A stretch of DNA of 39,613 bases from Thermoplasmata archaeon (GCA_021802205.1 JAKAAT010000012.1:1-39613); one strand, 5' to 3'; positions 28,232 to 39,395 are shown, counted from the stretch's first letter. Notes: generated by a model not told the origin, from the sequence alone. Translations and numbers: made by a program.

Positions 28232-28643
28232 GGTCAACCTTTGCCATTCCTGAAAATACATCGAAATCGTATTCGGGCATATCATATGGCAAAAATTTTT
28301 CTGTGATTTTTATATAGTTCATATCCACAAGTGAATTGATATCTTTGAAATTTGAATATATCACAACACCCCGTTCAGTGTTTTCATCTATTCCGCATCT
28401 CTTTAAAGCAACATCTATCTGATTTGTTTTAGCTAAATACATAAGTAACACAGTCCCGGGAAATCTAATTTTTTCATTATGGGAAATATAACGGTCGGTT
28501 TTTCTGATTGCTTCCAATACCTGGACTTCAGAGACAAGCGTTTTAGCATCAATTAATTGAAAAATTCCATGTGTATTTTGAAGAAAATCAAAAATATCAT
28601 TATCAAATTTATTCAATAAAAAATATTTTATTTTAGGCGACAT
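28221..28643 (-). CDS. Cgi121-like KEOPS complex subunit
   Basis: [25 protein letters not shown]...[36 protein letters not shown] fits the Cgi121 pattern (iDa..v.s..hl..A...a......s...E.Llyla...QI..Ai...Gi). Confidence 0.75.
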   Translation of the reverse strand: MSPKIKYFLLNKFDNDIFDFLQNTHGIFQLIDAKTLVSEVQVLEAIRKTDRYISHNEKIRFPGTVLLMYLAKTNQIDVALKRCGIDENTERGVVIYSNFKDINSLVDMNYIKITEKFLPYDMPEYDFDVFSGMAKVDLTF

Positions 28644-30606
28644 TTGGGCCCCTTCTATGTACGGGCTTTTTTATATCTGTTGAAGGATTAACAATGTCCT
28701 TTATTTTAGCTAGGAATTTATCCTTTTCTGGCCCAGTTATTAATGCATTTTCAAGGACATCTTCTATTCTTGATGCTCCTATTATCTGTATTTTGCCCTT
28801 ATGTGCCTCGTCCAGTATTATGTCATTGTAGTTAGATGCTGGTACGATAACCTTGGAAAGACCAGTATCTATGGCCGCTTCAACCTTTGCTGTAACTCCT
28901 CCGACCGGAAGTACATCTCCACGGACACTGAGGGAACCTGTCATGGCTACAGTCTGGTCAATAGGTATGGATTCAAGTGAGGATATAACCGCTGTGGCTA
29001 TAGAAACACTTGCTGAATCTCCTTCAACACCCTCATATGTACCTATAAACTGTATATGAATATCCACATCAGCAACGTTTTTACCACTGATCTTTTTTAT
29101 TACTGCGGAAACATTCTGAACAGCTTCTTTGGCTATCTCCCCCAGTTTGCCTGTTGCATAAACTGTTCCGTTGTGAGGATGCTGTGCCTGCGTGATTTCA
29201 GCAACTATGGGCATTACAACACCTGTAAAATCGGACATATCTGTAGATCCCATCACAGCAAGTCCGTTTACCTTTCCTATTGCACTTCCTGTACCGGTGA
29301 ACATCTTATACAATTTCTTGACCTCTATGGCCCTGTCTGCTATCTGCTGCTCAACTGGTTTACTAAGTGACCTTGCCTGATTCACATCGTCTGCAGTGAC
29401 TATTGGTTGCTTGTTTGTTACAGCTATATCCCCCGCTACTCGTACAAGACCGCCAAGCTCTCTCAACCTCAAGGTCAGTCTACCTTTCCTCCCACCACGC
29501 TTCTGGGCTTCCTTCAGAATTTCTGTGATTGCTCCCGAATCAAATGGAGGTATTTTTTTATCCTTGGCTATTTCCTGGGCTATAAATTGTACTATTTTCT
29601 TTCTGTTATCATCGGTATCTTCCATGGTATCATTCATATAAACTTCGTAACCATATCCCCTGATTCTGGATCTGAGGGCAGGATGCATATTTCTTATGGC
29701 ATCCAGATTTCCGGCAGCTACTAGGACAAAATCACATGGAACCGGTTCAGTCTGGACCATCGCACCTGCGCTCCTCTCGCTCTGACCTGATATTGCAAAA
29801 CGCTTTTCCTGCATAGCGCTTAATAATGCCTGCTGGTCTTCTGGTCTGAGTAGGTTGATTTCATCGATGAAGAGAACGCCCTTATCTGCCTTTTGCATAT
29901 TTCCAGCCTCTACTCTTTCATGGGCAGGTGTTTCCAGTCCACCAGACTGGAATGGATCATGCCTAACATCCCCTAGAAGGGCACCGGAATGTGCTCCGGT
30001 GGAATCTATAAACGGAGGTTTATCATTAGGGTTATGCCCAACAAGCAATTTGGGTACCATTGCTCTTTCCATACGGGCTGCAGGGTTCATTGCCATTATT
30101 ATGTACAGGAATGCTGCACCGATGATGGCAAGGAATAAGATTTCTATTGCGGTTCCCTGTAAACCGCTTATCCAGAGGTATATGGCCAGTATTGCACCCA
30201 GTAAAATTATAGATAGAACAATAAACAACAGGCTTTTAGATCTATCCTTCTTCTCGCGCTCAGCCTTTATCTGATACTGCCTCAATATTTCCTTTCCCTT
30301 GCCGGCAGGGAAGGTTTTAACTTTAGGTTTATTGGCATCTTCAGGATTCGGAAAACAAAGTATGTCTTCAAGATCCTCTTTTGGTAGAAAATCCACCATT
30401 GACTGTGCTAGCATAGACTTACCAGTACCCGGTTCCCCTATTAACAGTACATGTCTCTTCTGCATGGCGGCTTTCTTTATGACTTCACCTGCATGTTCCT
30501 GGCCAACAACCTGGTTGAACAGGAGTTTCGGAACTTCTATCTCCTTAGTGGTTTTTACACCTAAGTTGGATACCCAATCTACAACATCATCATCTTTAGA
30601 GTCCAC
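28633..30606 (-). CDS. lonB: Archaeal membrane-anchored ATP-dependent protease LonB
   Basis: AAA+ Walker [11 protein letters not shown], inserted TM pair ([20 protein letters not shown]...[18 protein letters not shown]), catalytic Ser in [18 protein letters not shown] and Lys in [15 protein letters not shown]. Confidence 0.97.
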   Translation of the reverse strand: MDSKDDDVVDWVSNLGVKTTKEIEVPKLLFNQVVGQEHAGEVIKKAAMQKRHVLLIGEPGTGKSMLAQSMVDFLPKEDLEDILCFPNPEDANKPKVKTFPAGKGKEILRQYQIKAEREKKDRSKSLLFIVLSIILLGAILAIYLWISGLQGTAIEILFLAIIGAAFLYIIMAMNPAARMERAMVPKLLVGHNPNDKPPFIDSTGAHSGALLGDVRHDPFQSGGLETPAHERVEAGNMQKADKGVLFIDEINLLRPEDQQALLSAMQEKRFAISGQSERSAGAMVQTEPVPCDFVLVAAGNLDAIRNMHPALRSRIRGYGYEVYMNDTMEDTDDNRKKIVQFIAQEIAKDKKIPPFDSGAITEILKEAQKRGGRKGRLTLRLRELGGLVRVAGDIAVTNKQPIVTADDVNQARSLSKPVEQQIADRAIEVKKLYKMFTGTGSAIGKVNGLAVMGSTDMSDFTGVVMPIVAEITQAQHPHNGTVYATGKLGEIAKEAVQNVSAVIKKISGKNVADVDIHIQFIGTYEGVEGDSASVSIATAVISSLESIPIDQTVAMTGSLSVRGDVLPVGGVTAKVEAAIDTGLSKVIVPASNYNDIILDEAHKGKIQIIGASRIEDVLENALITGPEKDKFLAKIKDIVNPSTDIKKPVHRRGPNVA

Positions 30607-30776
30607 GTTATGATAATCTAATCTTAATAATTAAGCTTTCGTATACCAATTTAACTAATTTATTCTTATAAACACATGGATTTACAGGAAAACTCATCAA
30701 TGGCATGTTATTACATTACATTGACCTGGGTTCCATCCAAACAATAAATATATATTTTCAATAACGTTATCAAAAT

Positions 30777-31982
30777 ATGGAAGATATGGAAATAATAGAT
30801 TCGAAAATTACAAAGATATTTGATTCCAGAGGAAATCCAACAGTTGAAGCGACTATTTTTTTGAGTTATGCTTCAGGAACAGCCTCCGCTCCGGCAGGCG
30901 CCAGTACCGGGAAAACAGAGGTAAAGGCATATCCTGACAATGACGTAGACAAAAGTGTGGATTTTTATAATAAACATATAAGAAACGCCCTGCGTGGGTT
31001 CAATGCCATAAATCAGGGTGGATTTGATATATTATTGCACGAACTTGATGGCACAGAAGATTTTTCTGCGATGGGAGGGAATCTTGCAACAGCACTTTCC
31101 ATGGCAAATGCCAAGGCGGTGGCTAACTATCTGGAGCTCCCACTATACAGATATGTGGGCGGTCTTAATCCTGCAATACCCCGCCCAATGGGTAATATAA
31201 TAGGCGGAGGAAAACATTCAAAAAATGGTACTACTATTCAGGAGTTTCTTGTATCCTCGCAGGGAAAGACATTCTATGATTCTGTGTTTTACAACATACT
31301 GGTTCACAGAAGGGTGGGCGAGAAATTATCTGAAAAGCTTAAGGGACAGAGCGTTGGTCTGGGAGATGAAAAGGCCTGGACAGCTGATGTTTCTGATGAG
31401 GAAGCAATAGAGATAGTAAAATCTGCTGCCGGTGAGATATCTTCAGAAAATAAAGTGAAAATATATCTTGGAGTTGATTTCGCAGCTGATTCATTCCATG
31501 AAAACGGAAAATACCATTATAAAAAATCAATAAAAACAAGGGATGAACAGATTGATTATGCAATTTCACTGAATAGAGACCATGGTTTTTACTACATAGA
31601 AGATCCACTTTACGACAGTGATTTTGAAGGATTTGCAGAGATAACCAAAAAGATTGGAAAAAATGCCATGATAGTTGGTGATGATCTTTATACAACAAAT
31701 GCAACAAGAATACAGAAAGGTATAGAACTGAAGTCTACAAATGCAGTATTGATCAAAGTAAACCAGATTGGAACTCTTTCAGATACAGTGACATCGGTAA
31801 AACTAGCAACAAAAAATTCCATGGATACCGTGGTTTCACACAGGAGTGGGGAAACGACAGATGATTTCATTGCATCTCTCGCAGTTGCGTTCAATTCTAG
31901 ATTCATAAAAACTGGAACAATAGGCGGCGAAAGACTGGCAAAGCTCAATGAAATTATTAGGCTTGAAGAGGCTTTGATATAA
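30777..31982 (+). CDS. eno: Enolase (phosphopyruvate hydratase)
   Basis: [19 protein letters not shown]...[13 protein letters not shown]...[15 protein letters not shown]...[21 protein letters not shown]...[22 protein letters not shown]. Confidence 0.97.
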   Translation: MEDMEIIDSKITKIFDSRGNPTVEATIFLSYASGTASAPAGASTGKTEVKAYPDNDVDKSVDFYNKHIRNALRGFNAINQGGFDILLHELDGTEDFSAMGGNLATALSMANAKAVANYLELPLYRYVGGLNPAIPRPMGNIIGGGKHSKNGTTIQEFLVSSQGKTFYDSVFYNILVHRRVGEKLSEKLKGQSVGLGDEKAWTADVSDEEAIEIVKSAAGEISSENKVKIYLGVDFAADSFHENGKYHYKKSIKTRDEQIDYAISLNRDHGFYYIEDPLYDSDFEGFAEITKKIGKNAMIVGDDLYTTNATRIQKGIELKSTNAVLIKVNQIGTLSDTVTSVKLATKNSMDTVVSHRSGETTDDFIASLAVAFNSRFIKTGTIGGERLAKLNEIIRLEEALI

Positions 31983-31984
31983 AT

Positions 31985-32749
31985 ATGCTTAATATAATGG
32001 GACTCGGGCTGAGGGGAACAAAAAGCCTGACAATGGAAGAATATCACATTCTACAAAGTTCCGATATAGTTTATTTCGAGACATACACTTCAGTTTCGCC
32101 GGAGCCTACATTGAACATGCTGAAGAGCATTTGTAAGGGCACACTAACTGAAGCAAACCGAGAATTTATTGAAACCGGGACAGAAATTTTAGAAAAGGCA
32201 AAAAGCAAAGATGTAACATTGCTTGTTACGGGGGATGCGCTTTCTGCCACAACACACAATGAGATTAGACTCGAGGCAAAAAAACTGGGCATTAATGTTA
32301 ATGTATTTGAAAATGCCTCAATAATTACGGCTTTTACATCAAAGACCGGACTTTTTAACTACAAATTCGGCAATATAGTTTCCATGCCATTTATAAATGA
32401 AAACTTTTTTCCTCTCAGTGTTTATGATAAAATCCATCTAAATTATTCAAATAATATGCATACACTGCTTTTACTGGATCTGAAAGACGGAAAAACTATG
32501 CCCGTATATCAAGCTCTGTTAATATTGATGGAGATGGAGAAAAAAAGGCAAGGGGGCATTATAAATAATGATACAGAAGTAATAGTCGGTATAGGTATAG
32601 CATCCGGAAATGAAAAGATAATTAATTCCTGCATCAGAGATATTATAGAGAATAAACATGAAGGGTCTCCTGCCTCGGTAATTATACCTTCTCATCTAAA
32701 CGAAAAGGAAAGGGAATTTCTTGAAGTTTTTTCAACCAGAATCCAATAA
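31985..32749 (+). CDS. dphB: Diphthine synthase
   Basis: MLNIMGLGLRGTKSLTMEEYHILQSSDIVYFETYTS...VTLLVTGDALSATTHNEIRLEAKKLGINVNVFENASIITAFTSKTGLFNYKFG; tetrapyrrole-methylase-fold DPH5. Confidence 0.95.
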   Translation: MLNIMGLGLRGTKSLTMEEYHILQSSDIVYFETYTSVSPEPTLNMLKSICKGTLTEANREFIETGTEILEKAKSKDVTLLVTGDALSATTHNEIRLEAKKLGINVNVFENASIITAFTSKTGLFNYKFGNIVSMPFINENFFPLSVYDKIHLNYSNNMHTLLLLDLKDGKTMPVYQALLILMEMEKKRQGGIINNDTEVIVGIGIASGNEKIINSCIRDIIENKHEGSPASVIIPSHLNEKEREFLEVFSTRIQ

Positions 32750-32803
32750 ATATATATGATAAAAAACATATAGTAATTTTATATCAATATCAAAGGTTAG
32801 AAT

Positions 32804-34138
32804 ATGATCGATATAAAACTTCTAAGAGCTGACAGTAAAAAATTTTATGATTCATGTAAGGCCAGAGGTTTTGATACTGAAATTCTTGATAAATTTTTTA
32901 TGTTAGATTCAAAATGGAAGCAGAATCTCAGAACCCTCAACGATTACAAGCATGAAAAGAACACCATGAGTTTAGAGATTTCCACAATGGTAAAAACAGG
33001 AAACACAGAAATCAGCAAATTAAAGGATAAAGTGAAGGATATTAATGATAAAATTGCCATAATTGAAGAGGAACAAAAAAGGATAGAAATTCAAAGAAGT
33101 GAAACGGTACACCTTATACCCAATCTTCTGGCTGATGATGTTCCTGTATGTTCCGGAGATGACAATAGCAAAATTGTAAAATATTGTGGGCATGCAAGAG
33201 TATTCACTGAGGACGAGAATTATTTCAAACAGAATAGTATGAATTCTACTGATTACGATGTAATGCATGTCAGGCCAGTTGACCACCAGACGATCATGGA
33301 AAAATATGACCTGGCTGACCTACAGAGGGCAGGCAAAATAGCTGGCTCCAGATTTTACTTCCTGAAAAACAGGCTATTCAAACTGGAATTAGCTCTTATA
33401 AATTATGCGGTTGATTTCCTTTCCCAGAGAAATTTTACTGTTATGGAGCCACCTTTTATGATTAATTATACATCCATGTCCGGTGCCACCGATATTGAAA
33501 CATTCAAGGATGCATTATATAAAATTGAGGGGGATGATCTTTATCTCATTGCAACTGCTGAGCATCCACTTGCATCAATGCTTGCAGGTGAAATTCTGGA
33601 AGAAGGCGAGCTGCCATTGAGGCTCAGTGGCGTTTCACCATGCTTCAGAAGAGAAGCTGGTGCACACGGAAAGGATACAAAGGGCATATTCAGGGTTCAC
33701 CAGTTCAACAAAATAGAGCAGTTCATTTACTGCAAGCCGGAAGACTCGTGGGATTATTTTAAGGAACTAGTATCCAACGCAGAGGATATTTATAAGAGCC
33801 TGGATTTGCCATACAGGATTGTAAATATATGCTCAGGCGACCTTGGAAGCCTTGCGGCAAAAAAATACGATATTGAAGTATGGTATCCGTCCCAGGGAAA
33901 GTTCAGGGAGGTTGTCTCAGCATCTAATGATACTGATTACCAGGCAAGATCACTCAATATAAAATACAGGACACCGGATGGGAATAAATTTGTTCATACA
34001 CTGAACAGCACTGCTATTGCAACGGAGAGAGTACTTGTTGCCATAATGGAAAATTACCAGCAGGAGAATGGCATCAAAGTACCGGATGTTCTTGTGCCAT
34101 ATACCGGATTCAGTCAGATAACAACGGAGGTAAAATAA
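32804..34138 (+). CDS. serS: Seryl-tRNA synthetase (common type)
   Basis: N-terminal coiled-coil arm; class II motifs LPLRLSGVSPCFRREAGAHGKDTKGIFRVHQFNKIEQF; LNSTAIATERVLVAIMENYQQENG. Confidence 0.97.
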   Translation: MIDIKLLRADSKKFYDSCKARGFDTEILDKFFMLDSKWKQNLRTLNDYKHEKNTMSLEISTMVKTGNTEISKLKDKVKDINDKIAIIEEEQKRIEIQRSETVHLIPNLLADDVPVCSGDDNSKIVKYCGHARVFTEDENYFKQNSMNSTDYDVMHVRPVDHQTIMEKYDLADLQRAGKIAGSRFYFLKNRLFKLELALINYAVDFLSQRNFTVMEPPFMINYTSMSGATDIETFKDALYKIEGDDLYLIATAEHPLASMLAGEILEEGELPLRLSGVSPCFRREAGAHGKDTKGIFRVHQFNKIEQFIYCKPEDSWDYFKELVSNAEDIYKSLDLPYRIVNICSGDLGSLAAKKYDIEVWYPSQGKFREVVSASNDTDYQARSLNIKYRTPDGNKFVHTLNSTAIATERVLVAIMENYQQENGIKVPDVLVPYTGFSQITTEVK

Positions 34139-35310
34139 TGCCAAAAACTAAGTCAAATCTTGCTGTTAGAAGAGACCAAGTTTTGAAAATAGCATCTGAG
34201 GTGGTAGTAGGAGTAGTATTAGCCATTCTCTCAGGCTATGTGGCTGATTTGGTTATAAAAACATTCCTACCGCAATATAAATCGGATGAGGTATTCATAA
34301 TAGAATCGGTACATACTGTAATTATACTGATAGTGGGATTGTTAATAGTTGGGTCATTTATTAAGTATCTCAGGGAAGTATTAATAAAAACAAATCGTGG
34401 ACTTTATGGAATTTCGCTCATTGTCAGAATAATTTTTTACGTAATAATACTAGCACTGGTAATGAGTGCGTTCCATGTTAGCGTCACAGGAATACTGGCC
34501 GGGAGTGCTATCGGCGGTGTGGTACTGGGTCTTGCTGTGCAGACAGTTGCCTCAAATGTTTTATCCAGTATATTTGCAACATCCTCTAATACCATAAAAT
34601 TCGGGGAGGTAATATCTGTCAACTCATGGGTATGGAGCGTGGAAACCACAGGAAAAATAGTAGATGTTAAAACTCTGTTTTCAAAGATACTGACAAAGGA
34701 CAATAATGTAATATACTTACCAAATTCAGAAATTCTTGGAAACAGTGTGATAACTGAATTCAGGGACAATGGCGGTAATTATATTTACCCACTGAATATA
34801 ACTGCACAGGCAGATGTCCCTGCAGATAAGATACTTGAAGAGGTAAATGCAAGGGATGATTTAAAAGATATGAGATTCTTCCTTTCCAGCAAAAACGGTG
34901 TAAGTAATACATTCGAGGCTTTGATATCATTCAACGAAGTTACTGAAATAAATGAAAAGACTGCTAGGGCAAATATGGCAATAGACGGTGCATACTGGGA
35001 CATAAAATCAAAATTCAATGTACTTGGACCTAACTCGATGTATGAGGGTTCCGAGATAGTTTATCCGGTGACCGTTACACTGAATTCTGATGTTCCATCT
35101 GAAAAATTAATTGAGGAAACCGGAAAACTGCTACCAGATACCGAAATAATACTTTTGACAAGAGGTGCAGTCACAAATATCTTTCTTGCAAAGGTAAAAT
35201 TGTCTGGAAGAACCATGGAAAAAACCATAAATCAGACAAACCTTGCCTTTGAAAGTGCATACACTGAACTGAAAAAAGAGACAGAGACAAAACCAGATGA
35301 TAAAAAATAA
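34138..35310 (+). CDS. MscS family mechanosensitive channel
   Basis: N-terminal TMs, TM3-like GILAGSAIGGVVLGLAVQTVASNVLSSIFA, then beta domain VWSVETTGKIVDVKTLFSKILTKDNNVIYLPNSEILGNSVITEF. Confidence 0.93.
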   Translation: MPKTKSNLAVRRDQVLKIASEVVVGVVLAILSGYVADLVIKTFLPQYKSDEVFIIESVHTVIILIVGLLIVGSFIKYLREVLIKTNRGLYGISLIVRIIFYVIILALVMSAFHVSVTGILAGSAIGGVVLGLAVQTVASNVLSSIFATSSNTIKFGEVISVNSWVWSVETTGKIVDVKTLFSKILTKDNNVIYLPNSEILGNSVITEFRDNGGNYIYPLNITAQADVPADKILEEVNARDDLKDMRFFLSSKNGVSNTFEALISFNEVTEINEKTARANMAIDGAYWDIKSKFNVLGPNSMYEGSEIVYPVTVTLNSDVPSEKLIEETGKLLPDTEIILLTRGAVTNIFLAKVKLSGRTMEKTINQTNLAFESAYTELKKETETKPDDKK

Positions 35311-35364
35311 TAAATTATCCATCTGGCAAAACTTTATAAAACATCGTTTTAATTTGTTATAAGA

Positions 35365-36531
35365 ATGAAAAGCATCAATAAAATTTTTGAGGTACAGAAC
35401 TATCTTACAAGTACATTTGTGGGCAGGGAAGACGTAATTAATGGCGTGCTTGCAGGATTGATATCCGGAGAACCAACACTGCTCATTGGCCCGCCTGGAA
35501 CCGCGAAAACATCCATAATAGATACCATGAGCAAGCTCATGAATGCCCGTTATTTTTATTATCTTCTGACAAAATTCACTGAACCGGAAGAATTGCTTGG
35601 TCCCATAGATATCAATGCCCTCAAAAACGGAGAATACAAGAACATCATAACAGGTAAGCTGCCTGATGCAAATATAGTATTTCTGGATGAAATTTTTAAG
35701 GCAAGTTCCGCAATAAGGAATACCCTTCTTGACATAATGCTGAACCGCAGGCTTCCCAATGGTGGGACAATGATGGATCTTGACCTTTTAGGTATTTACT
35801 CTGCAAGCAATGAGATTTCCGATGATGAAGAGGACATGGCATTATATGACAGGTACCCCATAAAGGTATTTCATGGATATGTTGAGAGAACCATTTTAAG
35901 AGACCTTCTCGACAGGGGCATTAACATGGAGGCCAGGAAGGATGAAGAAAAACCATTTATAACCATAGAAGGGGTCAGGGACCTTCAGGCGGAGGCTGTA
36001 GAAAGGCTGAACCAGCTAAGGAACATAAATAATGAAGTTATAGACAGGTATATGGAGGCACTGTTCCAGATGGAGGAAAATGATGTGATACTCAGCGATA
36101 GAAGGAAAATAAAACTTTTGAAGATTGCATCTGCCTTTAGCATCCTTATGAACTCAAAAACTATTACAGGAAATGACATAGCCATGGCACTGCGGTACAG
36201 TGCAGACAGTGAGGATTACAAACCGAAAATAGAGGCAGCCATAATTGACTCAAAACTGGAAAATAAATCTGAGATTGTACAGAAAGCAGAGACCACCATG
36301 GAAGAAACAAAATCCCTGATACAGGCTACAGAAGATGCTATAAATAGAAACTCTCCATACAACGTTGTGCTGGACCAGCTAAGCCTGCTGGAAATTTATA
36401 TAAAGAAGCTGGAAAGGATGAAATTCGATCTTGGTAGTGATAAATCCCCTTACCATAAGGATATTGTGAACAGGATCAATTCATCTCTTAACTTTGCAGG
36501 AGAAAGGTATGAAAAACTCAAGGGAAGGTAA
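35365..36531 (+). CDS. RavA-like MoxR AAA+ ATPase
   Basis: FVGREDVINGVLAGLISGEPTLLIGPPGTAKTSIIDTMSKLM...FYYLLTKFTEPEELLGPIDINALKNGEY...IVFLDEIFKASSAIRNTLLDIMLNRRLPNGG; RavA subfamily signature. Confidence 0.93.
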   Translation: MKSINKIFEVQNYLTSTFVGREDVINGVLAGLISGEPTLLIGPPGTAKTSIIDTMSKLMNARYFYYLLTKFTEPEELLGPIDINALKNGEYKNIITGKLPDANIVFLDEIFKASSAIRNTLLDIMLNRRLPNGGTMMDLDLLGIYSASNEISDDEEDMALYDRYPIKVFHGYVERTILRDLLDRGINMEARKDEEKPFITIEGVRDLQAEAVERLNQLRNINNEVIDRYMEALFQMEENDVILSDRRKIKLLKIASAFSILMNSKTITGNDIAMALRYSADSEDYKPKIEAAIIDSKLENKSEIVQKAETTMEETKSLIQATEDAINRNSPYNVVLDQLSLLEIYIKKLERMKFDLGSDKSPYHKDIVNRINSSLNFAGERYEKLKGR

Positions 36532-36536
36532 TTGCA

Positions 36537-37796
36537 ATGGAAAATGCTCCTAAAAGCAATATAAGTGGTATTCCAGAAAATAGCACGGTTTACAGGATTA
36601 CAATGGAAAGGCTTGTAAGGCGTGTTAATATAGACCTTGACAGGAATACAGCAGAGGAAATAAAGACTGCAGCATCAGACCTCTACTTTTTATTCTATTC
36701 CGGTATTGTAAATGTAAACCAAACCATAAATAAAAATGAATTCATGGAAAGTGTCAGGCTAAAAATGGAATACATGACAAAAACAAAGGATTTTAGCCAG
36801 GCGAAGACCTATTCAATGCTAAATGACAGGCTATCAATGCTCTACAGCATAAATTTCATGAAGGAGCTAAACAGCAAAGCAAAAAATATGAACAGAAATG
36901 GAAATTCAAATCCTTCTATTAACTCAAAAACAGTTGAAAAATCCATGGAGGATGCGTCAAGAAAAATGGAAACTGCACACGAAATTGAAAAAATAATAAA
37001 GGATCGGAGTCCGGGTGGAAATACAGGGCAGAAGGAGGGATTATCGGTGGAAAGCCTGATAGACCTAACGGACAGGGCAATGAATGTTGAAAATGCAGAT
37101 AAGATACTCACTATGGCAAACAAACTTATTGATATAATGCCCAGGTATACTAAAAAAATGCGTGCATATTCAAATTCAGGCGAACTTGCAGGTTATTACA
37201 AAACTAGGCACATATCCAATGTTCTCTCAAGGGAACTGGCAATGCCTGATGAAATATTTTATTCTAAAATGATCAATGGATTTACCGGAAAGGAAAAACG
37301 TCTTTTGAGCCCAGGCGCATATTATGTATTGCTGGATAAAAGCGGGAGCATGTACGAGGGTGACAAAACACTGTGGTCTAGGTCTGTTGCTCTTGCACTT
37401 TTCAGAATAGCGAGAAGCAGGGGTAGAAAATATTTCTTCAGATTTTTTGATAACAAGCCGCATGAACTCCTTTACAGTCCACTGGATATAGTGGATAATA
37501 TACTAACTGTAGAGGCAAATAAGGGCACATGTATTGAATGTGCACTGAGAGCAGCCATAATGGACCTTGAAAACGGACATATTGCGGATGAAACTAATAC
37601 AATTATAATTATTACCGATGGAGAGGACAGAGTAAATAGCAGTGATCTTCTCAGGAAGGATTCCAGGACAAAACTTATAACAGTCATGATTAATGGTTAT
37701 AATGATGGATTGAAAAAAATAAGCACATCGTATATGGATGCAAAATTGAATGAATCAGGGGCCCTTGAGCTCCTGGAGCTTGCAAGATCAGTCTAA
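36537..37796 (+). CDS. vWA domain protein (ViaA/CoxE-like), partner of the RavA-like ATPase
   Basis: C-terminal vWA: GAYYVLLDKSGSMYEGDKTLWSRSVALALFRIARSRGRKYFFRFFD...GTCIECALRAAI...NTIIIITDGEDRV; MIDAS DxSxS. Starts 5 nt after the MoxR stop. Confidence 0.92.
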   Translation: MENAPKSNISGIPENSTVYRITMERLVRRVNIDLDRNTAEEIKTAASDLYFLFYSGIVNVNQTINKNEFMESVRLKMEYMTKTKDFSQAKTYSMLNDRLSMLYSINFMKELNSKAKNMNRNGNSNPSINSKTVEKSMEDASRKMETAHEIEKIIKDRSPGGNTGQKEGLSVESLIDLTDRAMNVENADKILTMANKLIDIMPRYTKKMRAYSNSGELAGYYKTRHISNVLSRELAMPDEIFYSKMINGFTGKEKRLLSPGAYYVLLDKSGSMYEGDKTLWSRSVALALFRIARSRGRKYFFRFFDNKPHELLYSPLDIVDNILTVEANKGTCIECALRAAIMDLENGHIADETNTIIIITDGEDRVNSSDLLRKDSRTKLITVMINGYNDGLKKISTSYMDAKLNESGALELLELARSV

Positions 37797-38261
37797 CTTT
37801 TTGAGCACATTTCCGAAAGCTTTCAATCCTGAAATCATTGCGTTCAGGCCTGCTGCAACCTCTGGGTCCTTTAGCATTCCCATGATTTTTAGCACTGAAA
37901 GTGGGTGGGACCCTGATGCTCCTTCCTGAACTGCCTCCGCTATGCCCTGTGAATTGAAGGAAATAGCCTTTATCATATCTGACATTTCCCTGTTGGAGAG
38001 TAAATATAACATCGAAATCAGTGTATTACCTGATTTCGATATGGTTTCAAGCATATCCTTGGATGTAAATGCTCTGGCAAAAAATACAAGGTTGTCAGGA
38101 ATTACGTCACTGTTAATATAATCCAGTGCCTCCACGAGACCCGCTGTCTTCAATCTCTCTATAACCCTGAGAAATGCAAGCACAACATCCATATTGTTCT
38201 CAAGTGCAGATTCTAACTCGTTATCTTTCAATAAATCATCATTCCCATTCATAACAACCAC
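37788..38261 (-). CDS. DUF1641 domain protein
   Basis: C-terminal AVQEGASGSHPLSVLKIMGMLKDPEVAAGLNAMISGLKAFGNVLKKLD matches the DUF1641 pattern; adjacent to an SQR-like gene. Confidence 0.85.
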   Translation of the reverse strand: MVVMNGNDDLLKDNELESALENNMDVVLAFLRVIERLKTAGLVEALDYINSDVIPDNLVFFARAFTSKDMLETISKSGNTLISMLYLLSNREMSDMIKAISFNSQGIAEAVQEGASGSHPLSVLKIMGMLKDPEVAAGLNAMISGLKAFGNVLKKLD

Positions 38262-39395
38262 CTAAAGTATACCTCTTATTATTGAGGAGAAATATGTATC
38301 TCCTGAAATATATTTAAGAAAATAATCCGTTTTTGATGCAAAATTTACAAAGGGTTTGGAATTATAATCAAAGGAAAGGGTGAACCCGGTTTGATCTGGG
38401 TACACACTTGAACACCCCATGAATCCATCAAATTTATCTTCGTTGTAAGTTCCATCTGTCACTGAGGCAATTCTTCCTGCAACGTAGGCAGCCTCAGAAT
38501 GTCCCAGCGCCCCAACCTTCATTGGAAAATTGGCAGCGTCACCAACAACGTAAATATTGTCATAATCCCTGTACTGCAGTGTAAATTTATCCACATTAAT
38601 GTATCCATTTTCAGTGCCCATACCGGAGTCTATTATAACTTTCTGCCCCGTATGTGGGGGTATCAGGATCAGTGTGTCATAATCAATAGAGTCACCAGTT
38701 TCCGATACTATTGTATGCTTTTCACCATCAACATTCTGTGTTTTGAATTTCGGTACAAAATTTATTCCGAGATCTGAAAATCCCTTTCTTTCAAGGTCTG
38801 AGACATTTTTAAAAGGAAGAACATCATCCATGGGAACTATGAGGGTAATTTCACTTTTGTCTCTTATACCCTTCCTCCTCAAGAGAGCATCAAGCCCGAA
38901 AACAAATTCTTCAGGTGCAACGGGGCACTGGAAGGGAAGGCTTGCAGGACCAACCACAATTTTTCCGCCTTTTATAGTTTTGAGTTTTTCCCTCAATCTT
39001 ATAGCATTTTCCATATCGTAGAAATGGTAAATATCACTATTATATCCAGATACATTTTCGGGTACAAGTCTATCGCCTGTTGCAATAACAAGATAATCAT
39101 ATTCCACGATTGCACCATTCTCCAGAACAACCTGTCTGTTCTCAGGATTAATCTTTTTAGCCATGGATTTAATTCTTTTAATTCCGTAATTTACAAGTGA
39201 ATCTGTAGGCTTTACCGTATCCCTGTAATCAATACCGAAAAATGGTATGAGAACACCCTCGGGTTTGAAATATGTTTTTTCAGAATTCCCCACCAGTGTT
39301 ATTTCAACGTCATTTCCTGTGTGCATTCTCAACTTATTGGCAGTTATTATTCCTGCATTGGCATCGCCCAGTATAAGAACGTTAATTTTATTCAT
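38262..39395 (-). CDS. Sulfide:quinone oxidoreductase-like FAD-dependent pyridine nucleotide-disulfide oxidoreductase
   Basis: INVLILGDANAGIITANKL, YDYLVIATGDRLVPEN, LPFQCPVAPEEFVFGLDALLR, NIYVVGDAANFPMKVGALGHSEAAYVAG; Cys in FQCP and MGCSS. Confidence 0.9.
   Translation of the reverse strand: MNKINVLILGDANAGIITANKLRMHTGNDVEITLVGNSEKTYFKPEGVLIPFFGIDYRDTVKPTDSLVNYGIKRIKSMAKKINPENRQVVLENGAIVEYDYLVIATGDRLVPENVSGYNSDIYHFYDMENAIRLREKLKTIKGGKIVVGPASLPFQCPVAPEEFVFGLDALLRRKGIRDKSEITLIVPMDDVLPFKNVSDLERKGFSDLGINFVPKFKTQNVDGEKHTIVSETGDSIDYDTLILIPPHTGQKVIIDSGMGTENGYINVDKFTLQYRDYDNIYVVGDAANFPMKVGALGHSEAAYVAGRIASVTDGTYNEDKFDGFMGCSSVYPDQTGFTLSFDYNSKPFVNFASKTDYFLKYISGDTYFSSIIRGIL

Noticed and set aside
29056-30274. 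Several long plus-strand ORFs (104, 105, 139 aa) opposite lonB
   Set aside because: Antisense to a highly conserved CDS; translations are low-quality and explained by lonB codon usage.
31339-32047. Minus-strand ORFs of 122 and 119 aa opposite enolase/dphB
   Set aside because: Antisense shadows of strongly conserved enolase and diphthine synthase genes; no recognisable domain.
36842-37123. 93-aa minus-strand ORF inside the vWA gene
   Set aside because: Antisense shadow; no independent evidence.
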